From: Flavobacteriales bacterium UBA7690
GTDB taxonomy: Bacteria; Bacteroidota; Bacteroidia; Flavobacteriales_F; PHOS-HE28
Length of the DNA: 20,687 nt
Direction of reading: 5' to 3'
Assembly (NCBI GenBank): GCA_002482775.1
Contig: DLGQ01000048.1
Span: 1-20,687 of the forward strand
Part shown: piece by piece, positions 14,640-20,687 of the stretch
Layout of the letters: every line of letters starts with the position of its first letter
Position numbering within the stretch: the first letter of the stretch is position 1
Position numbers and translations under genes: made by a program
Notes under the pieces: model-generated
The model's input: only the letters and a program-made list of their open reading frames with translations
Databases searched by the model: none
What the model was told of the DNA's origin: nothing

Positions 14640-15926
14640 TCACGGTAGTTGTTCGCTCCGTGTGTTCGTGGGTACCACACCACCGATGCTCTGAAGTACC
14701 ACATCGCGATCATTCCCTGTGCCAGTGTAAGAGATCGTCCCGTTCAAGTTCACATCTCGCGGGTCGTAGACATTGCTTACCGTATTGGTCGGCGTTGTAC
14801 CACCCACAGCTACCAGGATGGGGTCGCGATCGTTTTCCGAGCCTATGTACTTGACCACTCCATCTCCGTTCGCATCACCGGGCCACAGCAACATATGCCC
14901 ATCAAGGGACTTTCGAGCATTGGTACCCCACGTGGCTAGCGTGGGTGAACTAAGGTCGATGGACGAAAAATTCATGACACCCTGCACTGTCACCGGGGCC
15001 GCTGTCATGGCCCCCAGATGGTTCCTGTGTCGCACTGCGATATGGTACTCACCAGGTGGTACATCGAAGACGAGCGTCTCTTGGCCGTTGTAACTCATCA
15101 CGTAACCCTCCTTATTCAGCATGGCGTGCTTGGCGGCTACGATCACCGAGGGATCCGCTGCGGAACGCAATTCAATACGTACCCAATCCACTGCGGGATA
15201 CAATACGAGGTCGGGATCCACGAGCGCAGGTGTGCACCATTCCCCACCGCCACCGCCTATCTGGGGGTAGCCTAGCGCAGTATAGGGCTCCGTAAGCGGT
15301 ATAAGACCCTGTTCGCCGAGTTGCGTGCTCATCCGATGAGAACCCAATACATAGTTCCCTCCTAGGAACAACCGTGTAGCATAAAGATGAGCTGATCCAG
15401 CCGGAATGATGTCGACGGAGACGTTGTCAATGAAGAACTCGTCAGGATCCATTCTTGAACCCGAGATTATCAGGCAATAGGTTCCTGCAGCCTGAAGGGG
15501 ATATTCATCCCAATATTCGACCCCTCTCCAATAATTGGTTGTGAACGTTCCCATGATAGTTCCCTCCAGATCCACTTGGATAGGCACCATAAGGTCATCC
15601 ACCCAACCCAGGGCGGCCTCCACCTCAACGGCCTGACTACCATTCCGGATCCACAAAGTGACATTATACGTCGCGCTTGGATCGTATGGTACCGGGTGGT
15701 ACATGAAGATCGAGGAACCGAATTCTTCCAAGGGTGGCGCGGTGGGGAGAACAACCCCCGTTTGGCTGCTGGCACCAGCTGAGGTCTGTAGCTCCGAACC
15801 ATCCTGCATGCGCCAGCCATCTAGACCGTTCGGACCTTCGAAATCCCAGAAAAGCCTCTGGGATTGGGCGCAGGCCGTGCCGAAAATGAGCGTGGCCCAG
15901 AGATGACAAATGAGGATCCTGATCAT
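14640..15926 (-). CDS. secreted protein with jelly-roll-like N-terminus and C-terminal Ca-binding-type repeats
   Basis: A protein of 428 residues. The signal peptide MIRILICHLWATLIFGTACA is followed by QSQ. Residues about 22-175 resemble a carbohydrate-binding/jelly-roll fold ('FWDFEGPNGLDGWRMQDGS' at the start, 'FFIDNVSVDIIPAG' at the end). The middle part has 'WVRIELRSAADPSVIVAAKH' and 'VFDVPPGEYHIAVRHRNHLG'. Residues about 348-428 hold two dockerin-like repeats, each with a D-x-N-x-[DN]-G loop (DANGDG, DVNLNG), a Y-x-G-x-x-NDRD segment and GG-x-x-PTNT, ending in QLP. No standard T9SS type A or B domain is present, so these terminal repeats may be the surface-targeting or anchoring part (inference). 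Its ATG overlaps the stop of the GNAT remnant as ATGA. The gene lies between two copies of the GNAT 5' end. Confidence 0.82.
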   Translation of the reverse strand: MIRILICHLWATLIFGTACAQSQRLFWDFEGPNGLDGWRMQDGSELQTSAGASSQTGVVLPTAPPLEEFGSSIFMYHPVPYDPSATYNVTLWIRNGSQAVEVEAALGWVDDLMVPIQVDLEGTIMGTFTTNYWRGVEYWDEYPLQAAGTYCLIISGSRMDPDEFFIDNVSVDIIPAGSAHLYATRLFLGGNYVLGSHRMSTQLGEQGLIPLTEPYTALGYPQIGGGGGEWCTPALVDPDLVLYPAVDWVRIELRSAADPSVIVAAKHAMLNKEGYVMSYNGQETLVFDVPPGEYHIAVRHRNHLGAMTAAPVTVQGVMNFSSIDLSSPTLATWGTNARKSLDGHMLLWPGDANGDGVVKYIGSENDRDPILVAVGGTTPTNTVSNVYDPRDVNLNGTISYTGTGNDRDVVLQSIGGVVPTNTRSEQLP

Positions 15927-16123
15927 CGATGCAAGGTAGACGGGATCGGCGTGAGTCGGTTGTTCATGAACTCCAAGGTTGGCCGGTGTCTCGATTTTGG
16001 CCCGCGCCTTTTGCCAAACGCCGTCCTCCGGTTCGCTTCCGCATCGGCTTGGAACTCGGCGAGGACTGGGAGGTCGACTGGCGCGGTGGGGCGAAGGGTG
16101 ATGGTGGGGTGGAGGGCTGTCAT
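15923..16123 (-). pseudogene. truncated copy of the GNAT acetyltransferase 5' end
   Basis: From the ATG at 16123, the first 36 or so residues ('TITLRPTAPVDLPVLAEFQA' and the following 'DAEANRRTAF') are nearly the same as the N-terminus of the GNAT gene at 14015-14494. After about position 16017 the similarity stops and the frame runs through 31 unrelated, Arg/Pro-rich residues to a TGA at 15923-15925. The acetyl-CoA-binding part is absent, so no acetyltransferase activity is possible. The stop overlaps the ATG of the next gene. It may be a displaced 5' end left by an insertion, or the relic of a tandem duplicate. Confidence 0.8.
15931..15938 (-). promoter_or_regulatory. candidate -7 box for the repeat-bracketed secreted gene
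   Basis: TACCTTGC on the minus strand ends 4 nt before the ATG at 15926, resembling the TACCTTTGC form of the Bacteroidota -7 element with one T missing. A transcript from here would have almost no leader. Confidence 0.3.
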
Positions 16124-16128
16124 TGGAA
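16017..16128 (-). repeat. direct repeat copy B: 5' end of GNAT
   Basis: Partner of 14394-14499; 6 mismatches in 93 aligned bases plus a 7-nt insertion near the start codon. The left boundary of similarity is at about 16017. Confidence 0.9.
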
Positions 16129-16420
16129 AAGGTACGGTAGCGTCATTCAATGGGGATGAAAGACTCAATGTTGGTATGGAATGAGGATATCAGACGCCGG
16201 GTAGTCTGCCCCAAGCGCCGACATCCCCTGCCCTGGTTTCACCACTAGTGGCGATGGTCGACCACACTGCATAGATCAGAGTATCTTGTGAGGCTTAGCG
16301 TATAAAGTTGAAGCCCAACTGACAACTCTGACGCACGCCGACTTTGAGGATATGCACGGCATTGGATCGGAAAGTTCCCACACCACCCAGCCTCCCACGC
16401 TCATGATAGAGCGCCACCGG
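16129..16420. other. intergenic stretch with two adjacent 10-bp palindromes
   Basis: No credible gene seen on either strand between the GNAT remnant and the T9SS type A gene. It contains CCACTAGTGG (16242-16251) and TGGTCGACCA (16255-16264), both perfect palindromes 3 nt apart, and is more AT-rich than the surrounding genes. It would hold the 3' UTR of the T9SS gene and the promoter of the remnant. Confidence 0.5.
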
Positions 16421-18052
16421 TCACTGGACAACGACACGAGCGGTTCTGCGCCTGCCGTCGGTATTTTGAACAACGAGCAGGTAGAGACCTGGAGCCACGT
16501 CGATCTTGAGTGAATGTGCTTCGTTCCAAAGACCGACGACCTTGACCACCTGACCCGCCGCATCAATGAGATGGGCCTCCGAACCGTTCATTCCATCTAA
16601 TATCAATGTGCCCCCGGAGATCACAGGATTGGGGTGAACAATAAGTGTAGTATGCGCGGTGAGTTCCGGGGCGGACAAAGCCAGGAATTCACAGGGATCT
16701 TCGGGGATATCCGCCGATGTCGGAGTCATCGTCACCTCTCCATCCAGCGTTTCGATATAGCCAACGGGCATGAACAACAAGCCATCGCTAACGTCGATCT
16801 GCGACAAGGGCAATGCCAATTGCTCAAAATTGATCGGTTCGAGGTCACAGAAACCGCTCAAGTCCAAAGGGGTAGTGATCACCAGCGGTCGACTTATCGT
16901 TATTCCGAACACACTTTCCTCTTGTGCGAGTTCACCAACAGTGGTCAGAACAGTATCCTGCGCTTGTAACCAGCCGGGGTAGAACCGGGTGGTCCATGTT
17001 CCTTCTACCTGTGGTGGTGTCGACCATGCACCTACAACTGTTCCGTTCGCATCAGCCCGCACTGCCCTATAGGTTTGAGGTGGCTCGGCACCGGTGAACA
17101 TCGTCATTGATCCATCCGGGGACATTGCAGAACCCGTAGCGCTAATTCCCCAGCCCTGACCAGGTGAGGGTAACGTGGCTACGAGTTTGAACTCCTCCAA
17201 TTCTCCATCCAGAGTAAGACGCGCGCGCATCAGGTTACGATCATTGGTCCCGACGACGAGTAGACGCTCATCCGCAGTCCTATGCAAGTGGAAGGGATAC
17301 TCGAAGGCGGTGCCGCTGCGTTGGATCATCTTTGACCAAATGGTGCTCCCATCTGGTCCCAGATGGACCAAATTGAAGTGATCAGGGGCACTTCCGTCGT
17401 ACAACACCACGAAGCATCCTCCAGCTTCATCGGGCAGTATCCGGCTCATGATCATTGCATCGCCCGGGTAACGCACGCACCAAGCGAAAACCCCATTGGC
17501 ATCCACTTTCATGATGGCAGGCGTGCTAGTGCCTTGGTACGAATGATCCAACGCGATGAACAGTTCCCCCGTATCGTCACATGTAACAGCCTGCCCCATG
17601 TAAGAATATGGATCGATGTGATCCTCCTGATATCCATTCTCCGTTCGCAGCACGTAGTCCTTGGCATCTTGAACGGTGCCATCCGCATTGATGCGTGCAA
17701 CCATGATATGGTGATGACACTCATAGGGGCTGTCCCCGAAAACCTCGCTCCAATCACCTCCGACAAGGACCAAACTTCCGTTCGGGCCCGGTTCCATGCC
17801 GAGCGGCAATGTGCGCCTTGACCCTGCCATTAGCCGAATGTCGTTGGACCAAAGGGGGGTGAACATTTCATCGTAGCGCGTCAAGTAAGTCGCGGCCCAT
17901 TCGCCGGCCCGCACGCAGTAGCCTCCATCGGAAGTGCGTATCGCAGTCCGCATTACTAGACTATCGTTGAACAGTCCTCCTTGCGCCACCGAGATTATCG
18001 GGTTGGTCAATATCGAAAGAACGAGGATCTGGTGGAGGGCACTTTTGTACAT
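16421..18052 (-). CDS. secreted repeat protein with T9SS type A C-terminal signal
   Basis: A protein of 543 residues. The start at MYKSALHQILVLSILTNPII gives a signal peptide ending at VAQ (residue 24); the 25 in-frame residues upstream are rejected because they cover the promoter. The body has repeated 'GG.Cv-- , dG.L.lvG' strands ('DGGYCVRAGEW', 'NGSLVLVGGDW', 'GELFIALDH', 'AGGCFVVLYDG', 'ERLLVVGTNDRN'), suggesting a beta-propeller-like repeat fold, as in many T9SS cargo proteins. The last 75 or so residues are a type A sorting domain: 'LIVHPNPVISGG', 'EAHLIDAAGQVVKVV', 'VAPGLYLLVVQN', 'RTARVVVQ'. By family knowledge this directs outer-membrane passage through T9SS and C-terminal processing. 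The best promoter in the window precedes it. Confidence 0.85.
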   Translation of the reverse strand: MYKSALHQILVLSILTNPIISVAQGGLFNDSLVMRTAIRTSDGGYCVRAGEWAATYLTRYDEMFTPLWSNDIRLMAGSRRTLPLGMEPGPNGSLVLVGGDWSEVFGDSPYECHHHIMVARINADGTVQDAKDYVLRTENGYQEDHIDPYSYMGQAVTCDDTGELFIALDHSYQGTSTPAIMKVDANGVFAWCVRYPGDAMIMSRILPDEAGGCFVVLYDGSAPDHFNLVHLGPDGSTIWSKMIQRSGTAFEYPFHLHRTADERLLVVGTNDRNLMRARLTLDGELEEFKLVATLPSPGQGWGISATGSAMSPDGSMTMFTGAEPPQTYRAVRADANGTVVGAWSTPPQVEGTWTTRFYPGWLQAQDTVLTTVGELAQEESVFGITISRPLVITTPLDLSGFCDLEPINFEQLALPLSQIDVSDGLLFMPVGYIETLDGEVTMTPTSADIPEDPCEFLALSAPELTAHTTLIVHPNPVISGGTLILDGMNGSEAHLIDAAGQVVKVVGLWNEAHSLKIDVAPGLYLLVVQNTDGRRRTARVVVQ

Positions 18053-18080
18053 AGGCGGTGTATTAACTCTTGAGAAGACG

Positions 18081-18110
18081 CAAAAGGTATCCGGTGCGCT
18101 GCTTGTACAA
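18081..18110 (-). promoter_or_regulatory. Bacteroidota-type promoter (TTG - 18 nt - TACCTTTTG)
   Basis: On the minus strand TTG (18110-18108) is followed after 18 nt by TACCTTTTG (18089-18081), 28 nt before the ATG at 18052. Element sequences and spacing fit the Bacteroidota -33/-7 pattern, apart from one extra T in the -7 box. The upstream element lies in a TTGTACAA palindrome. Confidence 0.5.
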
Positions 18111-18216
18111 CGTGTTTTGTCAAGCACTGTTGAAACGGGTCACACTTCTGTAGGCTATCGCGAAAAGGCCGCGCCTGCTGCTCCCATGTCCCAATAGCTG
18201 GCAATGCAATGCGCCC

Positions 18217-18600
18217 CTACCGCGCAGCCCGCTTCCGCACCACCAACTGGTACACATACCCACCCGCGAAGATCGCCCGCAAGGCAATGGACGCCCAGGT
18301 CAATGGCGTTAGCATACCGGTGCGGATCCAATACACGTCGCAGCCCGTGGTGAAGAGCAAGTAGAACAGCGTGCCCACCAGTACGGCCATTAGCGCGGGG
18401 CCTTCGGTGCTGTTGCGCGCCATCAAATTCATCAAGCCGAAGGCGAAACAGATCCCGCTCAAGCCTTTCACGATCACCAGTGCGGCCTCACCGGGCGTCT
18501 CGATGAACAGATGCACCGCGAACCCGGTGAACAGGAAGAAGAACGCGCCGAAGAGGACGTGGAAGGTGCCCACCAGGAGCAGGAAGCGGGGGCGCGGCAT
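18217..18600 (-). CDS. small four-helix membrane protein, unknown function
   Basis: A protein of 127 residues made almost wholly of four hydrophobic helices ('FLLLVGTFHVLFGAFFFLFT', 'ALVIVKGLSGICFAFGLMNL', 'ALMAVLVGTLFYLLFTTGCD', 'WASIALRAIFAGGYVYQLVV') with a basic C-terminus (RKRAAR). I do not recognise the family; the size and four-helix layout recall small DoxX-like or DUF4345-like proteins, without a diagnostic motif. The start at MPRPRFLLLV is preferred to the upstream 18684 ATG because the extra 28 residues would be Arg-rich and run through inverted repeats. Confidence 0.7.
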   Translation of the reverse strand: MPRPRFLLLVGTFHVLFGAFFFLFTGFAVHLFIETPGEAALVIVKGLSGICFAFGLMNLMARNSTEGPALMAVLVGTLFYLLFTTGCDVYWIRTGMLTPLTWASIALRAIFAGGYVYQLVVRKRAAR

Positions 18601-18626
18601 GGGAACGAAGCTATCGCGGAAGGAGG

Positions 18627-18639
18627 GAAGTGTCACTTC
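18627..18639. promoter_or_regulatory. 13-nt palindrome upstream of the four-helix protein gene
   Basis: GAAGTG-T-CACTTC, 26 nt upstream of the ATG at 18600; possible operator. Nothing else supports a regulator here. Confidence 0.3.
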
Positions 18640-18649
18640 GCGCAGGGTA

Positions 18650-18682
18650 GCCCGTTCCCGGCGCAAGGCCGGGAGCGCGGGC
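18650..18682. repeat. GC-rich compound hairpin
   Basis: GCCCG (18650-18654) and CCCGGC (18657-18662) pair with GCCGGG (18668-18673) and CGGGC (18678-18682), giving an 11-bp interrupted stem around a GCAAG loop. Confidence 0.4.
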
Positions 18683-18736
18683 ATACCGCTGCGGAGGTTC
18701 GGGAGGGGGCACCTTGCGCGGGTTCAGAGGCTCATC

Positions 18737-18784
18737 GGTCAGGAAAATAGGCTGCGCCTACTTCCCGTCCAGGTTTTCCTGACC
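18737..18784. repeat. perfect 11-bp inverted repeat with inner hairpin
   Basis: GGTCAGGAAAA (18737-18747) and TTTTCCTGACC (18774-18784) are exact inverse complements. The 26-nt loop starts with a second stem, TAGGC-TGC-GCCTA (18748-18760). It looks like a REP/MITE-type element or a bidirectional terminator; downstream of the outer stem there is no T-run beyond the arm itself. Confidence 0.55.
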
Positions 18785-18865
18785 GCCTCACCCTTGTTCG
18801 GGAATAGCTCCGACCGGCCTAAATTCAAACCCTGCTTGACCACGCCCGCAGCACAACCACCGATC

Positions 18866-18892
18866 TGTCATGCTGAGCCCGTCGAGGCATGC
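18866..18892. repeat. copy of a widespread dispersed repeat (CATGCTGAGC type)
   Basis: TGTCATGCTGAGCCCGTCGA followed by GGCATG, with terminal CATGC/GCATG inverted ends, resembles the intergenic repeat commonly seen in bacterial genomes whose spurious translation gives 'CHAEPVEA'. The remaining 18685-18962 contains no credible gene. Confidence 0.55.
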
Positions 18893-18962
18893 ACCCATGT
18901 GAGCACCCGGTCCTTGCAAAGCAATGCGGACCCGGACAAGGGCGCGCTAAGCCGCTAGCCTC

Positions 18963-19868
18963 ATGCGTCAAGAACAACCACCCATCGTGATCCGGAGCAT
19001 CCTCATCTTCTTATCGTGTACGTTGCTAGTGGGAGCCTGTTCTTCAGAAAGAACCGCAAAACGTGACACCCCTGTGGAAAATGGCGGATCGATGAACTCG
19101 AGTCCGATCTGCTTCAACCACACCTTGCTGATCCTTGACTCATCAACATACCATGCAGCCGTTCATTCTGAGTTCATCAAGAAGTTCGCCTATTCACAAG
19201 AGAGGCAACTAAAAGGATACAAGGGCTTTTACTTGTTCGGGAAGACCAACTACATCGAACTGTTCCATCCGAAGAGCTTCGACGGTCATGAAGAAGACGC
19301 AGGAGGTATGTGGATCAATCTCGCTCCGCTCAAAGCCAACTATGTAAGGAGCTTGAAATGGGAGGGTCGCGATGATATCCACTATGGATCCGATGACCAT
19401 TATCATGACCTATCCTTGATCCTCAAGGATTCAACGAATCCCATCTCAACTTGGGAAATGACAAAGGAGCACTACGAAAGTTGGACCCATAAGAAGTACA
19501 ATGACTCATTGTACTTTTTGCCGGTCGACTACTACAGCCAACAGGACTCCGATTCTTCATCCAATTATTCCATGAACGACGTCATCGGCATTGCGCTGAC
19601 CGCGAACCACATCGACAACCTTGCAATGACCAACTACTTGAAGACGGTCGGCTTTCAAATGGTATCAGAGAACGGAGGGGTCACAACACTATCGAACAAC
19701 GACCAATTCATCGAACTACATGGATCGGAGGATCAACGATCACCAGCGATCTACAAGTACGTCATTCGACTGAATGAACCTGTTCAACCGATGGAGGAGA
19801 TCATTGGAAATTCAAGGATCCATTGTGATGGGGAAATAGCGACCTGGTACTTTCTGGAGCACCCCTAA
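18963..19868 (+). CDS. lipoprotein of the DUF5829 type
   Basis: A protein of 301 residues. The N-terminus has a hydrophobic stretch ending in the lipobox L-V-G-A-C with Cys26, so the protein is probably lipid-anchored in the cell envelope. The mature part opens with 'CFNHTLLILDSSTYHAAVHS' and 'GYKGFYLFGKTNYIELFHPK', which matches my recollection of DUF5829 proteins (an N-terminal 'LNHv.fvLds.ty' plus 'Gly.yGen.Y.E.F'), a family related to vicinal-oxygen-chelate-like folds without known activity. The C-terminal half has a second, weaker copy of such a unit ('GIALTANHIDNLAMTNYLKT', 'NNDQFIELHGSEDQ'). The coding sequence is visibly lower in GC than the neighbouring genes, compatible with transfer. 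Family assignment is from memory. Confidence 0.7.
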   Translation: MRQEQPPIVIRSILIFLSCTLLVGACSSERTAKRDTPVENGGSMNSSPICFNHTLLILDSSTYHAAVHSEFIKKFAYSQERQLKGYKGFYLFGKTNYIELFHPKSFDGHEEDAGGMWINLAPLKANYVRSLKWEGRDDIHYGSDDHYHDLSLILKDSTNPISTWEMTKEHYESWTHKKYNDSLYFLPVDYYSQQDSDSSSNYSMNDVIGIALTANHIDNLAMTNYLKTVGFQMVSENGGVTTLSNNDQFIELHGSEDQRSPAIYKYVIRLNEPVQPMEEIIGNSRIHCDGEIATWYFLEHP

Positions 19869-19931
19869 CGCCGCCGAAAGATCCACACCGAGGGAACTTA
19901 TACCCGTGCATTGATCCTCCGCAAGGCCTTC

Positions 19932-19992
19932 GTCTCGAGACCCTGCGGCATCAGCCGCAAAGAGCGACAGGGTCCCTTCGGAGACCCTGTCG
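19932..19992. terminator. cluster of overlapping hairpins between convergent genes
   Basis: A palindrome GTCTCGAGAC (19932-19941), a stem TGCGGC-ATCA-GCCGCA (19944-19959) and a strong stem CGACAGGGTC/GACCCTGTCG (19965-19974/19983-19992) closed by C-TTCG-G. It lies between the stops of the lipoprotein (+) and the Cys-rich protein (-) genes, so it may be a bidirectional terminator. Tails are only weakly T-rich (AGGTTT on plus, CTCTTTG on minus). Confidence 0.5.
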
Positions 19993-20019
19993 AGGTTTGG
20001 CAGGACGCCCTACCCGAGC

Positions 20020-20277
20020 TTAGAATGCATGTTCGGACGCATAGTGTCCACACCATGTATCCTTATAGATACTGCCACAAACTCCAGGTCCACCGTTGCC
20101 ATGGTAGTACTTCTCACAATGGCACTTGTCGTAGTGGTCGCATTTGCCATAACCTTCAGGCTTAGCCTGGTCTTGATGCGCAAGTAGGAGCTGTTCTGCT
20201 TCCAGCTGAAGCTTCTTGACCTCTTCGCGGATCTCGGCGAAGCGTTTCTTCGCGTCGTGGTAACTGAGGGGTGTCAT
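20020..20277 (-). CDS. small Cys/His-rich protein with N-terminal helix
   Basis: A protein of 85 residues. Residues about 5-38 form a charged, heptad-like helix ('YHDAKKRFAEIREEVKKLQL'), followed by a compact Cys/His-rich region: C46, H48, C52, H53, C54, H59, C67, C76, H78. Five cysteines and several histidines in 33 residues suggest zinc or other metal binding, but the spacing matches no zinc-finger class I know. No signal peptide, so cytoplasmic. A conserved small protein family seems possible from the codon pattern and composition; function unknown. Confidence 0.65.
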   Translation of the reverse strand: MTPLSYHDAKKRFAEIREEVKKLQLEAEQLLLAHQDQAKPEGYGKCDHYDKCHCEKYYHGNGGPGVCGSIYKDTWCGHYASEHAF

Positions 20278-20388
20278 GTGTGGTTGGTCGTTGTTGGTGT
20301 TGTGCTGGCCAGGATGTTGACCCGTTGCGCGATCAAGTCATCCCAATGAACCTCCAATTGATGTCGCCGTCAGCCTGTTCCTCACAAG

Positions 20389-20687
20389 CTACTCCTTCAC
20401 CACCGTATGTGCCAGCCGCCCCTCAGGCGTTCGAACGGACAGGATGTACTGGCCGGGAGCAAGCGCTGAAACGTCCAACTCCTTCGTGTTCGCACCTGCG
20501 CGCAGCACTTCCCGGCCTCGGGTATCGGTCAGTACACTTCCCAGGATCACGTCGCCGCCGACGATGCGCAGGCGATCGACCACCGGGTTAGGACCCACCA
20601 CCGGCCCCTTGCCAAGCCCGCGCGTATGGATGCCGACGGACAAACACGGGTTCGCACTGGGCTCATTCATGTAGAGCATTTCCGGTC
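20389..20687 (-). CDS. T9SS type A sorting domain, C-terminal end of a gene continuing past the window
   Basis: The frame is open to the window edge, so the 5' end is missing; the internal ATG at 20679 is not the start. The last 75 or so residues are a type A sorting domain: 'VVGPNPVVDRLRIVGGDV', 'VLTDTRGREVLRAGANTKEL', 'VSALAPGQYILSVRTPEGRL', ending AHTVVKE. It shows a further T9SS cargo protein of unknown N-terminal function. Confidence 0.82.
   Translation of the reverse strand, partial: PEMLYMNEPSANPCLSVGIHTRGLGKGPVVGPNPVVDRLRIVGGDVILGSVLTDTRGREVLRAGANTKELDVSALAPGQYILSVRTPEGRLAHTVVKE

Noticed and set aside
14394..16128. Insertion sequence with GNAT fragments as target-site duplication
   Set aside because: Repeats of about 93-112 nt are far longer than IS target duplications and no transposase lies between them; kept only as an unexplained direct repeat.
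18371..18958. 195-residue plus-strand frame
   Set aside because: The first half is antisense to the four-helix protein and the second half reads through inverted repeats and gives the spurious 'CHAEPVEA' peptide of a dispersed repeat.

Overview
The window reads as chromosomal DNA of a GC-rich member of the Bacteroidota, most likely an uncultured Flavobacteriales-type lineage (inference). The reasons are two proteins with type IX secretion (T9SS) type A C-terminal signals, one with a gliding-motility/type B C-terminal domain, a DUF5829-type lipoprotein, a GxxExxY nuclease, Shine-Dalgarno-poor starts, and AT-rich boxes resembling the Bacteroidota -7 element (TAnnTTTG) close to start codons. I saw no tRNA, rRNA, transposase, integrase or CRISPR array.

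Layout. 1-921 (minus): N-terminal 307 codons of citrate synthase. 922-1970: a GxxExxY PD-(D/E)XK-type nuclease gene (plus), preceded by a tandem array built on a degenerate 9-nt unit and followed by one copy of the same module in the opposite orientation. 1975-7275 (minus): a secreted thioredoxin-like protein downstream of three tandem proton-dependent oligopeptide transporter (POT) paralogues separated by 6-9 nt. 7350-8999 (minus): a large T9SS type B secreted protein, divergent from 9153-11349 (plus): a secreted TonB C-terminal-domain protein, a UbiA-like membrane protein and a rhomboid protease. 11403-12545 (minus): an AI-2E/PerM family transporter, divergent from a CsbD-family stress protein, a 59-residue hydrophilic ORF and a six-helix membrane protein (12755-14030).

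14015-18600 (minus): a GNAT acetyltransferase, a secreted protein with a C-terminal Ca-binding-type repeat module, a truncated second copy of the GNAT 5' end, a T9SS type A secreted protein and a small four-helix membrane protein. The secreted-protein gene at 14640-15926 is bracketed by two direct copies (about 93 bp, 6 mismatches) of the GNAT gene's first codons. 18601-18962 is non-coding and dense in inverted repeats. 18963-19868 (plus): a DUF5829-type lipoprotein. 19932-19992: overlapping hairpins. 20020-20277 (minus): a small Cys/His-rich protein. 20389-20687 (minus): the C-terminal T9SS signal of a gene that continues beyond the window.

Functionally the window mixes central metabolism, peptide uptake, redox/folding and cell-surface secretion. 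The two places that best deserve follow-up are the nuclease gene flanked by oppositely oriented repeat modules (1082-1970) and the repeat-bracketed secreted gene with a GNAT remnant (14394-16128).
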